DNA of 64,000 nucleotides, from positions 52,649-116,648 of the forward strand of contig NZ_JAJAEL010000027.1 of NCBI RefSeq assembly GCF_020447205.1, read 5' to 3'. Both the position numbers and the translations under genes were made by a program. A model generated the notes under the pieces. It had not been told where the DNA came from, searched no databases, and worked only from the letters and a program-made list of their open reading frames with translations. The DNA comes from Thalassolituus alkanivorans. GTDB taxonomy: Bacteria; Pseudomonadota; Gammaproteobacteria; Pseudomonadales; Oceanobacteraceae. Shown piece after piece: positions 15,767-25,109 of the stretch (position 1 is its first letter; every line of letters starts with the position of its first letter).

Positions 15767-15940
15767 GCTTTATTTCCTGAGTAATGCGCCAATCAACGAT
15801 CGGCCTTGCTATATCTTCTGGCATTTTCATCGATACTGGCCGGCGAACCGGGAAGACAATCAATAAATGCCGCTATCGACCAGTATCTTGCATATCTTAC
15901 GAATATGGAGCACTCGCCAACACACCTGCACACCTGCACA
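15767..15940 (-). promoter_or_regulatory. Long structured 5' leader of the cold-shock gene
   Basis: Between the predicted transcription start near 15940 and the start codon at 15766 there is no gene. In transcript order the arms are GATACTGG (15887-15880), GGCATTT (15871-15865), CCAGTATC (15839-15832) and AAATGCC (15826-15820). The first pairs with the third and the second with the fourth, so the two helices cross. They could form a pseudoknot or act as alternative structures. Long leaders with thermosensing structure are established for E. coli cspA; a similar role here is inferred. Confidence 0.55.
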
Positions 15941-15946
15941 GGCGCG

Positions 15947-15975
15947 ATTATAGTATCTTACTTATTCCCCCTTAC
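15947..15975 (-). promoter_or_regulatory. Probable sigma-70 promoter of the cold-shock gene
   Basis: The minus strand has a consensus TATAAT at 15952-15947. The -35 region 17 bases upstream (GTAAGG, 15975-15970) is weak. Transcription would begin near 15940. Confidence 0.55.
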
Positions 15976-16083
15976 CAAGCCTTAGCAAGGCAGTTTGGCA
16001 ACTATTTGCAACTGTCTGGCAGTTACAGGCGCAGGTGGCGATCTTTTGCTAAACTTGCGCGCCCAAAATCACAGGAAAGCCCG

Positions 16084-16992
16084 GTGTTTCAGCATATTCA
16101 GTGGCCTGCTGACGATCAGGCACAACGACTTTTCCACGGCCGCGGGCATGCCTGGCCGGGCTTCGAGCACCTTAATATTGACTGGTATGCGCCTCTGGTA
16201 CTGGTCACCCTGTACGCCGAAGTGGACGAATCCTGGCTGACAGAGCTGCAACAGCAGTTGCTGACGGGTCTTAAGCACTGCCGTCCTGAGCATGCCAGTC
16301 AGCTCAGTGTGGTGGTTCAGCACCGCTGTCGTCCTGGCGCACCTTTTACCCTGCTGGCCGGGCTGATGCCGGAACAGCTGGTCATCAACGAAGACGGGCT
16401 GGATTACTGGCTGCACCTTAACCGTTCGCAGAACACAGGGCTGTTTCTGGATATGGCCAATGGCCGCCGCTGGGTGCGGGGGCACAGTGATGGGCGGCGG
16501 GTACTCAATCTGTTTGCCTATACCTGTGGCTTCTCGCTGGCTGCGCTGGCCGGTGGTGCCAGTAAAGTGGTGAATGTGGATATGAGCCGCGCGGCCTTGA
16601 GTCATGGCCGCGAGAATCATCGTCTGAATGACCACGATCTGAGCCGCGTGGTGTTTGAAGGGGTGGATATCTTTAAATCTTTTGGACGGCTGAAAAAGCA
16701 CGGTCCTTACGATCTGTTGATCTGCGATCCGCCGACCTTTCAGAAAGGCAGTGTTGATATCCGCCGTGACTACGCCAAACTGTTGCGGCGTCTGCCGGAG
16801 CTGATGGTCGCCGGTGGCGATTGTCTGCTGTGTCTGAATGCCCCGGATCTGGGCGAAGATTTTCTGCTGGCAGAAGTGGCTCAGCATGCTCCGCACTGTG
16901 TGCTGGTGGAGCGGCTGGCCAACCCGCCGGTCTTTATTGAAGCTCAGGCCGGGCGCGGCTTAAAGGTACTGCATTTCCGCTACCAGTCCTGA
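16084..16992 (+). CDS. Class I SAM-dependent methyltransferase, RlmI-like
   Basis: The GTG at 16084 is preferred because AGGAAAG lies 5 bases upstream; earlier in-frame sequence runs back through the cold-shock leader and promoter. The 302-residue product has NRSQNTGLFLDMANGRRWV leading into the SAM fold, RVLNLFAYTCGFSLAALAGG (motif I), NVDMSRAALSHGRENH, and CDPPTFQKGS. This pattern matches the family of 23S rRNA large-subunit methyltransferases related to RlmI/RlmK. An N-terminal PUA domain is missing or reduced. The methylated base cannot be told from sequence. Confidence 0.85.
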   Translation: MFQHIQWPADDQAQRLFHGRGHAWPGFEHLNIDWYAPLVLVTLYAEVDESWLTELQQQLLTGLKHCRPEHASQLSVVVQHRCRPGAPFTLLAGLMPEQLVINEDGLDYWLHLNRSQNTGLFLDMANGRRWVRGHSDGRRVLNLFAYTCGFSLAALAGGASKVVNVDMSRAALSHGRENHRLNDHDLSRVVFEGVDIFKSFGRLKKHGPYDLLICDPPTFQKGSVDIRRDYAKLLRRLPELMVAGGDCLLCLNAPDLGEDFLLAEVAQHAPHCVLVERLANPPVFIEAQAGRGLKVLHFRYQS

Positions 16993-17011
16993 GCTATAAA
17001 ACCGTCTCCGC

Positions 17012-17413
17012 TCAGAAATTATGGGCGTCGGCGCGTTTCTCTATCAGTTCAATTTTATAGCCGTCCGGATCTTCAACAAAGGCAATCACCGTGGTGCCGC
17101 CTTTAACCGGGCCGGCTTCACGCACGACATTGCCACCATTATTACGGATGCGTTCACAGGCTTCGGCGGCGTTATCCACTTCGATGGCGATATGGCCGTA
17201 AGCGCTGCCCAGATCGTATTCGCTGGTGCCCCAGTTGTAGGTCAGCTCCAGCACTGCGCCTTCGCTTTCCGGCTGATAACCGATAAAGGCCAGGGTGTAC
17301 TGGTATTCTTCGTTGTCGTGCTTGCGCAGCAAGGTCATGCCCAGCACTTTGGTGTAAAACTCAATGGCGCGGTCCATATCGCCGACGCGCAGCATGGTGT
17401 GTAACAGTCGCAT
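17012..17413 (-). CDS. gloA: Glyoxalase I (lactoylglutathione lyase)
   Basis: The 133-residue enzyme isomerises the methylglyoxal-glutathione hemithioacetal to S-lactoylglutathione. Metal ligands fall at the E. coli positions: His5, Glu56, His74 and Glu122. The length suggests the short Ni-dependent class. [20 protein letters not shown] at the start and [14 protein letters not shown] at the end are classic. The gene is 9 bases downstream of nth and is probably cotranscribed with it. Confidence 0.96.
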   Translation of the reverse strand: MRLLHTMLRVGDMDRAIEFYTKVLGMTLLRKHDNEEYQYTLAFIGYQPESEGAVLELTYNWGTSEYDLGSAYGHIAIEVDNAAEACERIRNNGGNVVREAGPVKGGTTVIAFVEDPDGYKIELIEKRADAHNF

Positions 17414-17422
17414 GGGAAGCTC

Positions 17423-18058
17423 CTAGTCAGATGTCTTTTGTTTGAATTCGCACAGGTCTTCGATGATACAGGCGCCGCATTTGGGTTTGCGCGCCACGCA
17501 GACATAGCGGCCATGCAGAATCAGCCAGTGGTGGGCATCAAGCTGAAACTCTTTTGGCACGACCCGCATAAGACGCTGTTCCACCTCATCAACATTTTTG
17601 CCCGGCGCAATTTTCGTGCGGTTGGATACGCGGAAAATATGGGTGTCGACGGCAATGGTTGGCTGACCAAAGGCCGTGTTCAGCACAACATTGGCGGTTT
17701 TGCGCCCGACACCGGGCAGGGCTTCCAGTGCTTCACGGGTTTGTGGCACTTCACCGCCATGTTGTTCAAGCAGAATCTCGCACAATCTGATGACGTTTTT
17801 GGCTTTGCTGTTAAACAGGCCGATGGTCTTGATGTATTGCTTTAAACCTTCTTCCCCCAGCGCGCGAATACTTTCAGGGGTATTGGCTACCGGGTAGAGT
17901 TTACGTGTTGCCTTGTTGACGCTGACGTCGGTGGCCTGAGCCGACAGCAGCACGGCAATCAGCAGTTCGAAGGGGGTGCTGTATTCCAGTTCCGTTTCCG
18001 GGTGCGGATTTTCGGCCTTCAGGCGGGAAAATATTTCGATGCGTTTTTCTTTATTCAT
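17423..18058 (-). CDS. nth: Endonuclease III
   Basis: The 211-residue product is the DNA glycosylase/AP lyase that removes oxidised pyrimidines. The helix-hairpin-helix carries catalytic Lys120 in LPGVGRKTANVV, with Asp138 in AVDTHIFR. The [4Fe-4S] ligands are Cys187, Cys194, Cys197 and Cys203, all with E. coli spacing. ATG at 18058 gives exactly the E. coli length; a TTG five codons upstream is less likely. It lies in a minus-strand operon between a diguanylate cyclase and gloA. Confidence 0.97.
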   Translation of the reverse strand: MNKEKRIEIFSRLKAENPHPETELEYSTPFELLIAVLLSAQATDVSVNKATRKLYPVANTPESIRALGEEGLKQYIKTIGLFNSKAKNVIRLCEILLEQHGGEVPQTREALEALPGVGRKTANVVLNTAFGQPTIAVDTHIFRVSNRTKIAPGKNVDEVEQRLMRVVPKEFQLDAHHWLILHGRYVCVARKPKCGACIIEDLCEFKQKTSD

Positions 18059-18108
18059 GCAGATAACAGGCAAAAAGAATCAGCGCCTATGATAACGCTG
18101 ATCCGGTT

Positions 18109-19350
18109 CTATTTCGCCTTTTCCACCCGGTTGCGGCCATTTTCTTTGGCTTTGTACAGCGCTTTGTCGGCGCGCTTCATTAACTCCTCGATGCTTTCGC
18201 CGCTGTTACGCCGCGCGGCACCAAAGCTCATGGTGACATTCAGGGTTTTGCTGTTATTGCTTTGGCCGCGCTGTTTTTTGCCCTGACGCTGGGTCTCCGG
18301 GCGTTGCTGACGGTTGCGTACAACCAGCGGATAGCTGGCGATGCGCTCGCGGGTTGCCTCAATAAAAGGCAGGCATTCGCTCAGCTCAGATGACGGAAAT
18401 ATCAGGGTAAATTCTTCGCCGCCATAACGGTAAGCGCGTCCGCCACCGCTGGTTTTATTCAGTTGGGCGGCAACCAGACGCAGTACGTCATCGCCGACAT
18501 CATGGCCATGGGTATCGTTGAATTGTTTGAAATGATCGATATCCGCCATCACCAGCAGGTAGCGGCCATGGCGATGTTTCAGGTCATTCATCAGGGCCCG
18601 GCGACCGGGCAGGCCAGTGAGCTCGTCAATAAAGGCCAGGTGGTGATTGTTGATCAGCAAAGTGGCAAACAATAAAAGCAGCGACAGGCTGCTGACCAGC
18701 ACAGAAATCTGGCTCGCATCCAGCCGGTAAAATAACCAGCCATGCAATAGCAGAAGCGCCAGCAGGGCCAGTGGTGTATCGCTCTGTTGTGGCAGACGGT
18801 TGATAATCAGCGCGGCGCTAAGGGTAAAACTGATCCACGCTGGCAGTGGCAACAGGCCGGCGCTGGCCTGTTCACGGAAGCCAGCCGTCCAGTTCAGGCT
18901 GGCGCTATGCCAGTCGCTGACGCTCAGTGCCGCCAGCACCAGAAACTGCAGGCTGAGAATGGCGGGAAATATCATGCCGCCAAGAGAGAACGGCCGCCGT
19001 TCGGGTAAATAACGGATCAGCGCCACATTGACTGGCCACAGCAGGCACAGCCAGAAAAATACCCAGTAAGTGTCAGCGTCACTCAGCTGAACCTGTAAGC
19101 GTTGCTGTACCAGTGCGTAGGTCACCAGCGTCAGGATGGCCATCTGGCCGATACGGCCCTGATTAAACAGCTGGGTTAATAAAAGCAGCAATACACCTAA
19201 GCCATACGGCAGTGCCTGCAGCAGCAGAGCGTAGTCGGCATGCCAGCGAGGCATATAAGGCAGAGAAAACCAGGCTGCCAGCAGAACAATAAACGGCAGG
19301 GCTGCCGGACGCAGAGAGCTGAGGTAAGGCAAAGTTAATCTCAAAGTCAT
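18109..19350 (-). CDS. Membrane-bound GGDEF diguanylate cyclase
   Basis: The 413-residue protein has about six to seven hydrophobic helices in residues 15-245, with an MASE-like or unclassified membrane sensor, and a GGDEF domain at about 250-413. The active-site motif is YRYGGEEF, so catalysis is expected. The RxxD inhibitory site is absent (SGGGRAYRYGGEEF), suggesting no classical product inhibition. A Gln/Arg-rich insertion (RNRQQRPETQRQGKKQRGQS) sits inside the GGDEF domain. It heads the operon with nth 50 bases downstream; a functional link is not obvious. Confidence 0.92.
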   Translation of the reverse strand: MTLRLTLPYLSSLRPAALPFIVLLAAWFSLPYMPRWHADYALLLQALPYGLGVLLLLLTQLFNQGRIGQMAILTLVTYALVQQRLQVQLSDADTYWVFFWLCLLWPVNVALIRYLPERRPFSLGGMIFPAILSLQFLVLAALSVSDWHSASLNWTAGFREQASAGLLPLPAWISFTLSAALIINRLPQQSDTPLALLALLLLHGWLFYRLDASQISVLVSSLSLLLLFATLLINNHHLAFIDELTGLPGRRALMNDLKHRHGRYLLVMADIDHFKQFNDTHGHDVGDDVLRLVAAQLNKTSGGGRAYRYGGEEFTLIFPSSELSECLPFIEATRERIASYPLVVRNRQQRPETQRQGKKQRGQSNNSKTLNVTMSFGAARRNSGESIEELMKRADKALYKAKENGRNRVEKAK

Positions 19351-19465
19351 TAATAGTAAGACAGACCCTAACTATAGACGTCTGTGCTGGCCGCAATTGC
19401 AACATTGTGTTGGAGAATGGCAACGAATCTGCGATAAAACGCCTATTTCCTCCGGAGCAGCCCCT

Positions 19466-19858
19466 ATGCAGATTGGTGACCGTTACGAGCTGGAAGTGGA
19501 TATTACCGCGACGTATACGGCGCAGGGATTGTGCACAACAATAGAAGACCGTTTTCCTGAGGTACTGGCAACAGTCAAAATGATTGCCCTAATGGAGCTG
19601 GCTGCGGCACGGCTGATGACGCCATTATTGGCTGCGGGTGAACTTTCGGTCGGAGTGCATGTGAATGTGACCCATATAGCGCCGACGCCAGTCGGAGCGA
19701 GTGTGAAAGTCAGCGCTGAGTATCTGGGCAAACCGGCCGACTTTTACGAATTCGAAGTCCGCCTTGAAGATGCGGCAGGAATAGCCGGGGCGGGCACCCA
19801 TGGCCGTGCCATCGTAGCCGAAGAGCGCTTGCTGCAAGGAGCTGCACGGCGACGTTAA
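19466..19858 (+). CDS. Hotdog-fold thioesterase family protein (FlK-like)
   Basis: The 130-residue product starts at the ATG at 19466, with GGAG upstream. It matches the fluoroacetyl-CoA thioesterase-like subfamily of hotdog proteins: DRFPEVLATVKMIALMELAA (helix), GVHVNVTHIAPTPVG, and GAGTHGRAIV near the end. In FlK the triad is Thr, Glu and His; the corresponding LMELAA Glu and the GTHGR His are present. A housekeeping acyl-CoA thioesterase is more likely than fluoroacetate resistance. It is divergent from the diguanylate cyclase operon. Confidence 0.82.
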   Translation: MQIGDRYELEVDITATYTAQGLCTTIEDRFPEVLATVKMIALMELAAARLMTPLLAAGELSVGVHVNVTHIAPTPVGASVKVSAEYLGKPADFYEFEVRLEDAAGIAGAGTHGRAIVAEERLLQGAARRR

Positions 19859-20038
19859 TGTGTGACATAGACCGCTTTTGCGGCAGAATTTTCAGGTGAA
19901 GGTGGCTTCCCCCTCGGATATACTTCGCGGCTTATCAATAAAGCGGCTTCTGTCGTTTTCAGGATGGCGGCTCTGCTGTCAGCAGCGAATGCACAATGGA
20001 CTACAGGCCCGGTTAAGGGTACTTCTAAGGACTACATC

Positions 20039-23000
20039 ATGATCAGCCCACGTCTGGCGCTTGTCGCCATTATTTCCTCCGCTTTATTGCTTGCCGGGTG
20101 CAGCGATAACGATTCCGGCAGCTCGTCAGCCAGTTCTGCTCCGGCAGTCAGTGAGCCGTCACTTGATCAGGTAGCCGAGGCTCCGGCGTCGAGCACCATT
20201 CCGGCTGAATCCGTCGCTCCGGCAGGGACAAAAGCCCAGGCCGATGCTAAAGCCCCCGGCGAAAAGCTGACAACGGCCGAACTGTACGCTGGCGTACCTT
20301 TACAGGTAGCGGATATCAGCGAGCAGAATTATGACGATGGCAGTGCCATAGGAATTACCTTTTCTGTGCCGCTGGATGGCAGCAAAAACTTTCAGGGCTA
20401 TTTATTGGTTGAACGCGAACTGGATAACAGCAAACGCGAGCCGGTGAATGGTGGTTGGGTGTTATCCGATGATGGCCGTACCGCGTATTTTGAAAGTGTT
20501 GAGCCAGACAGCCGCTATTGGGTAACCGTTGATGCCGGTATCCGCGCGATTAATGGTGAAACCCTGCACAAACCCAGCCGTGGTGATGTGAAATTCGGCT
20601 CGCTGAGTGCCAGCCTCGCTTTTGCCAGTAATGGCCATTTCTTACCATTAAATCTGCATACCGGTCTGCCGTTGTATGCCTTAAACGTCAGCGAAGCCAA
20701 TGTGGCTTTTCACCGGGTTAATCCGGACAAACTGGTGCGTCTGGTTAACTGGAAAAACCGTGGCCAGAGCGAAAGTTATTACCGTTTGGATGAATTGCCA
20801 CAGTTCTCCGATTTAGTGCACGAAGGCCGCTTCACCCTGCCGGCCGAGCGTAACAAACGCCGCCAGATTAATTTACCGCTGCAGGATATTCCGGCGCTGC
20901 GTGAACCGGGTGTTTATCTGGCCGTGATGGCCCGTCCCGGACAGTACGATAACCAACTTGCCGTCACCTATTTCATGGTTACCGATATCGGTGTGCATAT
21001 CCGCAATTACGGCAACGGCTTTGATGTTTATCTGAATACCCTGGGCAGCCCAGAACCGGTCGAAGGCGCGCAGGTTCAGCTGTTAAACAGCAACGGCAGT
21101 GTTGCCTTTGAAGCAAGCAGCAGTGCTGCAGGACGTGTCAGCGTACGCCGTAAAATTGATTACGGCCAGGTGCTGGTGGTGCGTAAAGATGAATCCGTCA
21201 GTCTGGTAAATTTAAATACTCCGGCGCTCGACCTGTCCGATTTCCGTCTGGCTGATCGTCCGTATAACAGTGCCGAACTCTTTATTTATGCACCGCGCGA
21301 TATTTACCGTGGCGGCGAGACTGCTACCTTCAGCGCTTTATTGCGTGACGATGATGGTAAGAGTGTTAATTCACGGCCATTAAAAGGCCGCATCATCCGC
21401 CCGGATGGTCAGAAAGTAAAAGATATTAACTGGCAGCCGGCTGCCGGTGGTTATTATCAGTATGAATATCCGTTATCGGCCGATGCCCAGACCGGTAACT
21501 GGCGTTTAGAAGTTGAAGGCGTGAGTAAAAACCGCGTGGTGTATCAGTTTAAAGTCGAAGACTTTATGCCTGAGCGTCTGAAGCTGACCTTTAATCCGGG
21601 GCAAAATACCACCCGTTACTTCACCAGCCGTGAGCGTCTGAATATTCCGGTACTGGGCGAATATTTATACGGTGCTCCAGCGGCCGGTAACCGTTTTGAT
21701 GCCAGCATCCGTGTATCGTCACTGGCGCATCCTTTTGAACAATGGCCGGATTTCCATTTTGGCAATGTACGTGAAACCGACTGGAATCAGCAGTTTATTG
21801 AGAACGGTGCGGTTCTGGATAAAGACGGCAAAATCACTCTGCAAATCGATTCCCGCTGGGACGGTGCCAGATCGCCGCTGGCCGTTACCGTTACCGGCAG
21901 CCTGTTCGAATCCGGCGGTCGTCCGGTGGTGCGCCGCCATGTTGCCCGCGTATTGCCAGGCAATGAGCTGGTCGGTATCCGCCCGCTGTTTGGCGACCGT
22001 GCGGCACGTAATTCACAGGCCGAATTTGAACTGGTTAAAACCAACGCCAAAGGTGAAAAACTGGCGGCCGATAATCTGCAGGTACGGTTAATAAATCAGA
22101 ATCGCCGTTACCACTGGCGCTATTCCAGCAACCGCGGCTGGTATGTGGAAACCAGCGAACGTGAATTTAATGAACTGACACTGACACGCAGCATCAGTGC
22201 CGGTAATACCGAAAAAGTATCGGTGCCGGTCAGCTTCGGCAGCTATCGTCTGGAAATTACCGATAAAAGCACCGGTTTAATCAGCAGCATGACCTTTGAT
22301 GCCGGTGAAGACTGGTACTGGTATTGGGAAGATGCTCAGGATGCCGAACAGGGCGCACGCCCGGATAAAGTTGTACTTGCGCTGGATAAAGCTGCTTATG
22401 CCGCCGGTGATGTCGCACAACTGAAAATTGTACCGCCAGCGGCCGGTGAAACGCTGGTGCTGATTGAAAGTAATCAGTTGTTGTGGAGTGCCCGGGTTAC
22501 GACGCCGGCTGAGGGAGCCACGCTGGATATTCCGGTCGATGAATCCTGGAACCGTCACGATATTTATATCAGCGCGCTGCATTTACAGCCGGCCGACAAC
22601 AAACAGCGTATTACCCCGACCCGTTCCGTGGGGCTGATGCATCTGAAACTGGATCGTGAACCACGCCGGCTGAATATTGCCCTCGATGCCCCGAAAAAGT
22701 GGACGCCGAACCAGCGTGTCGTCACCGAAGTGAAGATCAGTGACAGCAATGGCGCAGCGGTAAACAATGCCTGGGTAACCCTGGCGGCGGTGGATGTTGG
22801 TGTGCTGTCGATCACCGATTTTAAAACCCCCGACCCTTTTACCTGGTTCTTCAGCCCGCGCCGTTATCTGGTGGATATGTACGACATGTACAGCCATTTA
22901 ATTGGTCTGAATAACAACCGCATGGCGACTCAGCGTTTTGGTGGTGATGCCCCGGAATTAAGCCGTGGCGGTAAAAAAGCCCGCGCCGAAGTACAGATCG

Positions 23001-25069
23001 TATCGCTGTTTTCCGGTCAGGTGGCGGTGAAAAATGGCGTTGCCCGCATTCCGCTGCAATTACCCGATTTTAATGGCCGTCTGCGTTTAATGGCGCTGGC
23101 CTTTGATGACGAACGTTTCGGCAGTCTGGAACAGGAAGTCACGGTCGCAGCGCCGGTGGTTACACAACTGTCGTTGCCGCGTTTTGTCGCCGTGGGTGAT
23201 GAAACCAGCGTAGCGCTGGACGTTACCAATTTAAGTGGTGAACAGCAGGCACTGACTCTGCAATTCAGCCTCAGCGGCCCGGCAGTCGTACGTGATAACA
23301 CACCATTAACCCAGCAGCTGACGCTGGCCGATGGTGAAAAACAAACCCTGTTATTACCTCTGCGTGCAGAATTTCCGGCCGGACAGATTGAAATTGGTCT
23401 GCAGTTAACCGGTGCCGGTGATTACTCACTGACCCAGAGCTGGAAACTCAACAGCCGTGCCGCCCATCCGGCGCTGACCAAAAAGAAACAGATGGTGCTG
23501 CAGCCGGGCGAACGTCTGGTTCTGGATGGCAGCGAGATGGATGGCTGGATTCCGCAGTCGCTGGAAGCATTGCTCAGTGTGAATAACCGCGTGAATTTAA
23601 ACCCGCGCAGCCAGCTCGAATATCTGCTGCGCTATCCGTATGGCTGTCTGGAGCAATCGTTAAGCTCCACCTATCCGTGGATTTATGCAACGCCTGACCA
23701 GCTTTCCGATCTGGGTCTGAAAAACAGTACCGGCCGTAAGCGTGAAAGCGCGCTGGACAGCGGTATGGATCGTATTGTTAAGCGCCAGATGAATCATGGC
23801 GGCTATGGCTTATGGTCAAACCATGATGATTATGAGCAGCACTGGCTGACCGCCTATGCCGGTGATTTCCTCACCGATGCACAGGATGAAGGTGTACGTG
23901 TTGATGCCGATGTACTGCGTAAAACCCTGAGCCGTCTGCAGGAATATCTGCGTGGCCGCGGTAATTTCAGCGAACGCTGGAATGATCGTCCGGAACTCTA
24001 CCGTCAGATTTATCAGAGTTACGCGGCCTATGTTCTGGCGCGGCATAAAAAAGCATCGCTGAGTGATATCCGTCGCCTGGCGGGTGAAGCGCGTCTGGAT
24101 TTACCGGCCCTGCCATTACTGCACTTGGCACTGGCGGCGAAATTACAGGGCGACCAGCAGCTGTCTGATCAGTTAATGGAAAAGCTGAAAACCGTACAGC
24201 GTGAAGAAAATTATTACCTCGGTGATTATGGCTCACGCGTGCGTGATACCGCACAGGTCGTACGCCTGTTACTGCAGTATCGTCAGCAGCAGAGTTTTGC
24301 GCTCAGCCGTGCTGAAGCGCTGGCGCGTATGCTGGAGCGCCGTACCTATCTGAGCACCCAGGAACGTAATGCGGTCTTTATGGCGGCGGTGCAGCTGGAT
24401 CGTGTGCCGGGTGATGAGTGGAGTGGTGAACTGAGCATGGGCAGCGTATTAAAAACCCTGCAGCAGGCCGGTGAATTTAACCTGCTGGAAAGTGGCAGCA
24501 GCCTGCGTGATGGCGTAACCCTGAGCAATACCAGCAGCGATCCTTTATTCGCCACTCTGATGTATCAGGGCCACAGCAAACTGGCACCGCCGGCAGAAAG
24601 TAATGGTGTGAGTATTCAGCGCCGTTATTTCACCACCGATGGGCAGGCAATTATTCCGGATGACGGTGCACTGCGCATGAAAGTCGGTGAGCTGATGCTG
24701 GTGCAGCTGGAAGTAAAAGCCGATAAACGCCGTCCGGATTTATTACTGGTGGATTTATTACCGGCCGGTCTGGAGCTGGAAAATCAGAACTTAAGCGCAT
24801 CGATCAAGCTGGATGAAATCAATATCGATACTCAGCCGGTGGCCGAATGGCAGCGCCGTTCACGTATTTCTCATCAGGAATACCGTGACGACCGTTATGT
24901 CGCCGCTATTGATGCCGATTCTTACAGCACCACCCGGGTATTTTATCTGGTACGGGCGGTAACACCGGGTAATTATCAGGTGCCGGTACCGCTGGTCGAA
25001 GATATGTACGACCCGGAAACCCGTGCGCTGGGTACCACGCCGGATATTCTGTTTGTTACTCAGCCCTGA
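20039..25069 (+). CDS. Alpha-2-macroglobulin family lipoprotein (YfhM-like)
   Basis: The 1676-residue protein has a signal peptide ending in the lipobox LLLAGC, followed by a Ser/Ala-rich linker, so it is lipid-anchored in the periplasm. Macroglobulin domains (MG, then A2M_N, A2M_N_2 and A2M) run through about residue 1150. The thioester site is intact as GCLEQ with Cys1203, followed by the alpha/alpha toroid that carries it. Such proteins trap proteases covalently and are thought to protect the periplasm when the outer membrane is breached. It is followed 40 bases later by pbpC, the conserved partner thought to repair peptidoglycan. ATG at 20039 is chosen because the signal peptide starts there. 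Confidence 0.94.
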   Translation: MISPRLALVAIISSALLLAGCSDNDSGSSSASSAPAVSEPSLDQVAEAPASSTIPAESVAPAGTKAQADAKAPGEKLTTAELYAGVPLQVADISEQNYDDGSAIGITFSVPLDGSKNFQGYLLVERELDNSKREPVNGGWVLSDDGRTAYFESVEPDSRYWVTVDAGIRAINGETLHKPSRGDVKFGSLSASLAFASNGHFLPLNLHTGLPLYALNVSEANVAFHRVNPDKLVRLVNWKNRGQSESYYRLDELPQFSDLVHEGRFTLPAERNKRRQINLPLQDIPALREPGVYLAVMARPGQYDNQLAVTYFMVTDIGVHIRNYGNGFDVYLNTLGSPEPVEGAQVQLLNSNGSVAFEASSSAAGRVSVRRKIDYGQVLVVRKDESVSLVNLNTPALDLSDFRLADRPYNSAELFIYAPRDIYRGGETATFSALLRDDDGKSVNSRPLKGRIIRPDGQKVKDINWQPAAGGYYQYEYPLSADAQTGNWRLEVEGVSKNRVVYQFKVEDFMPERLKLTFNPGQNTTRYFTSRERLNIPVLGEYLYGAPAAGNRFDASIRVSSLAHPFEQWPDFHFGNVRETDWNQQFIENGAVLDKDGKITLQIDSRWDGARSPLAVTVTGSLFESGGRPVVRRHVARVLPGNELVGIRPLFGDRAARNSQAEFELVKTNAKGEKLAADNLQVRLINQNRRYHWRYSSNRGWYVETSEREFNELTLTRSISAGNTEKVSVPVSFGSYRLEITDKSTGLISSMTFDAGEDWYWYWEDAQDAEQGARPDKVVLALDKAAYAAGDVAQLKIVPPAAGETLVLIESNQLLWSARVTTPAEGATLDIPVDESWNRHDIYISALHLQPADNKQRITPTRSVGLMHLKLDREPRRLNIALDAPKKWTPNQRVVTEVKISDSNGAAVNNAWVTLAAVDVGVLSITDFKTPDPFTWFFSPRRYLVDMYDMYSHLIGLNNNRMATQRFGGDAPELSRGGKKARAEVQIVSLFSGQVAVKNGVARIPLQLPDFNGRLRLMALAFDDERFGSLEQEVTVAAPVVTQLSLPRFVAVGDETSVALDVTNLSGEQQALTLQFSLSGPAVVRDNTPLTQQLTLADGEKQTLLLPLRAEFPAGQIEIGLQLTGAGDYSLTQSWKLNSRAAHPALTKKKQMVLQPGERLVLDGSEMDGWIPQSLEALLSVNNRVNLNPRSQLEYLLRYPYGCLEQSLSSTYPWIYATPDQLSDLGLKNSTGRKRESALDSGMDRIVKRQMNHGGYGLWSNHDDYEQHWLTAYAGDFLTDAQDEGVRVDADVLRKTLSRLQEYLRGRGNFSERWNDRPELYRQIYQSYAAYVLARHKKASLSDIRRLAGEARLDLPALPLLHLALAAKLQGDQQLSDQLMEKLKTVQREENYYLGDYGSRVRDTAQVVRLLLQYRQQQSFALSRAEALARMLERRTYLSTQERNAVFMAAVQLDRVPGDEWSGELSMGSVLKTLQQAGEFNLLESGSSLRDGVTLSNTSSDPLFATLMYQGHSKLAPPAESNGVSIQRRYFTTDGQAIIPDDGALRMKVGELMLVQLEVKADKRRPDLLLVDLLPAGLELENQNLSASIKLDEINIDTQPVAEWQRRSRISHQEYRDDRYVAAIDADSYSTTRVFYLVRAVTPGNYQVPVPLVEDMYDPETRALGTTPDILFVTQP

Positions 25070-25109
25070 TTCTCTGATGTTGAATGTGTAAGTCAGAAGA
25101 GTCCTCTGA

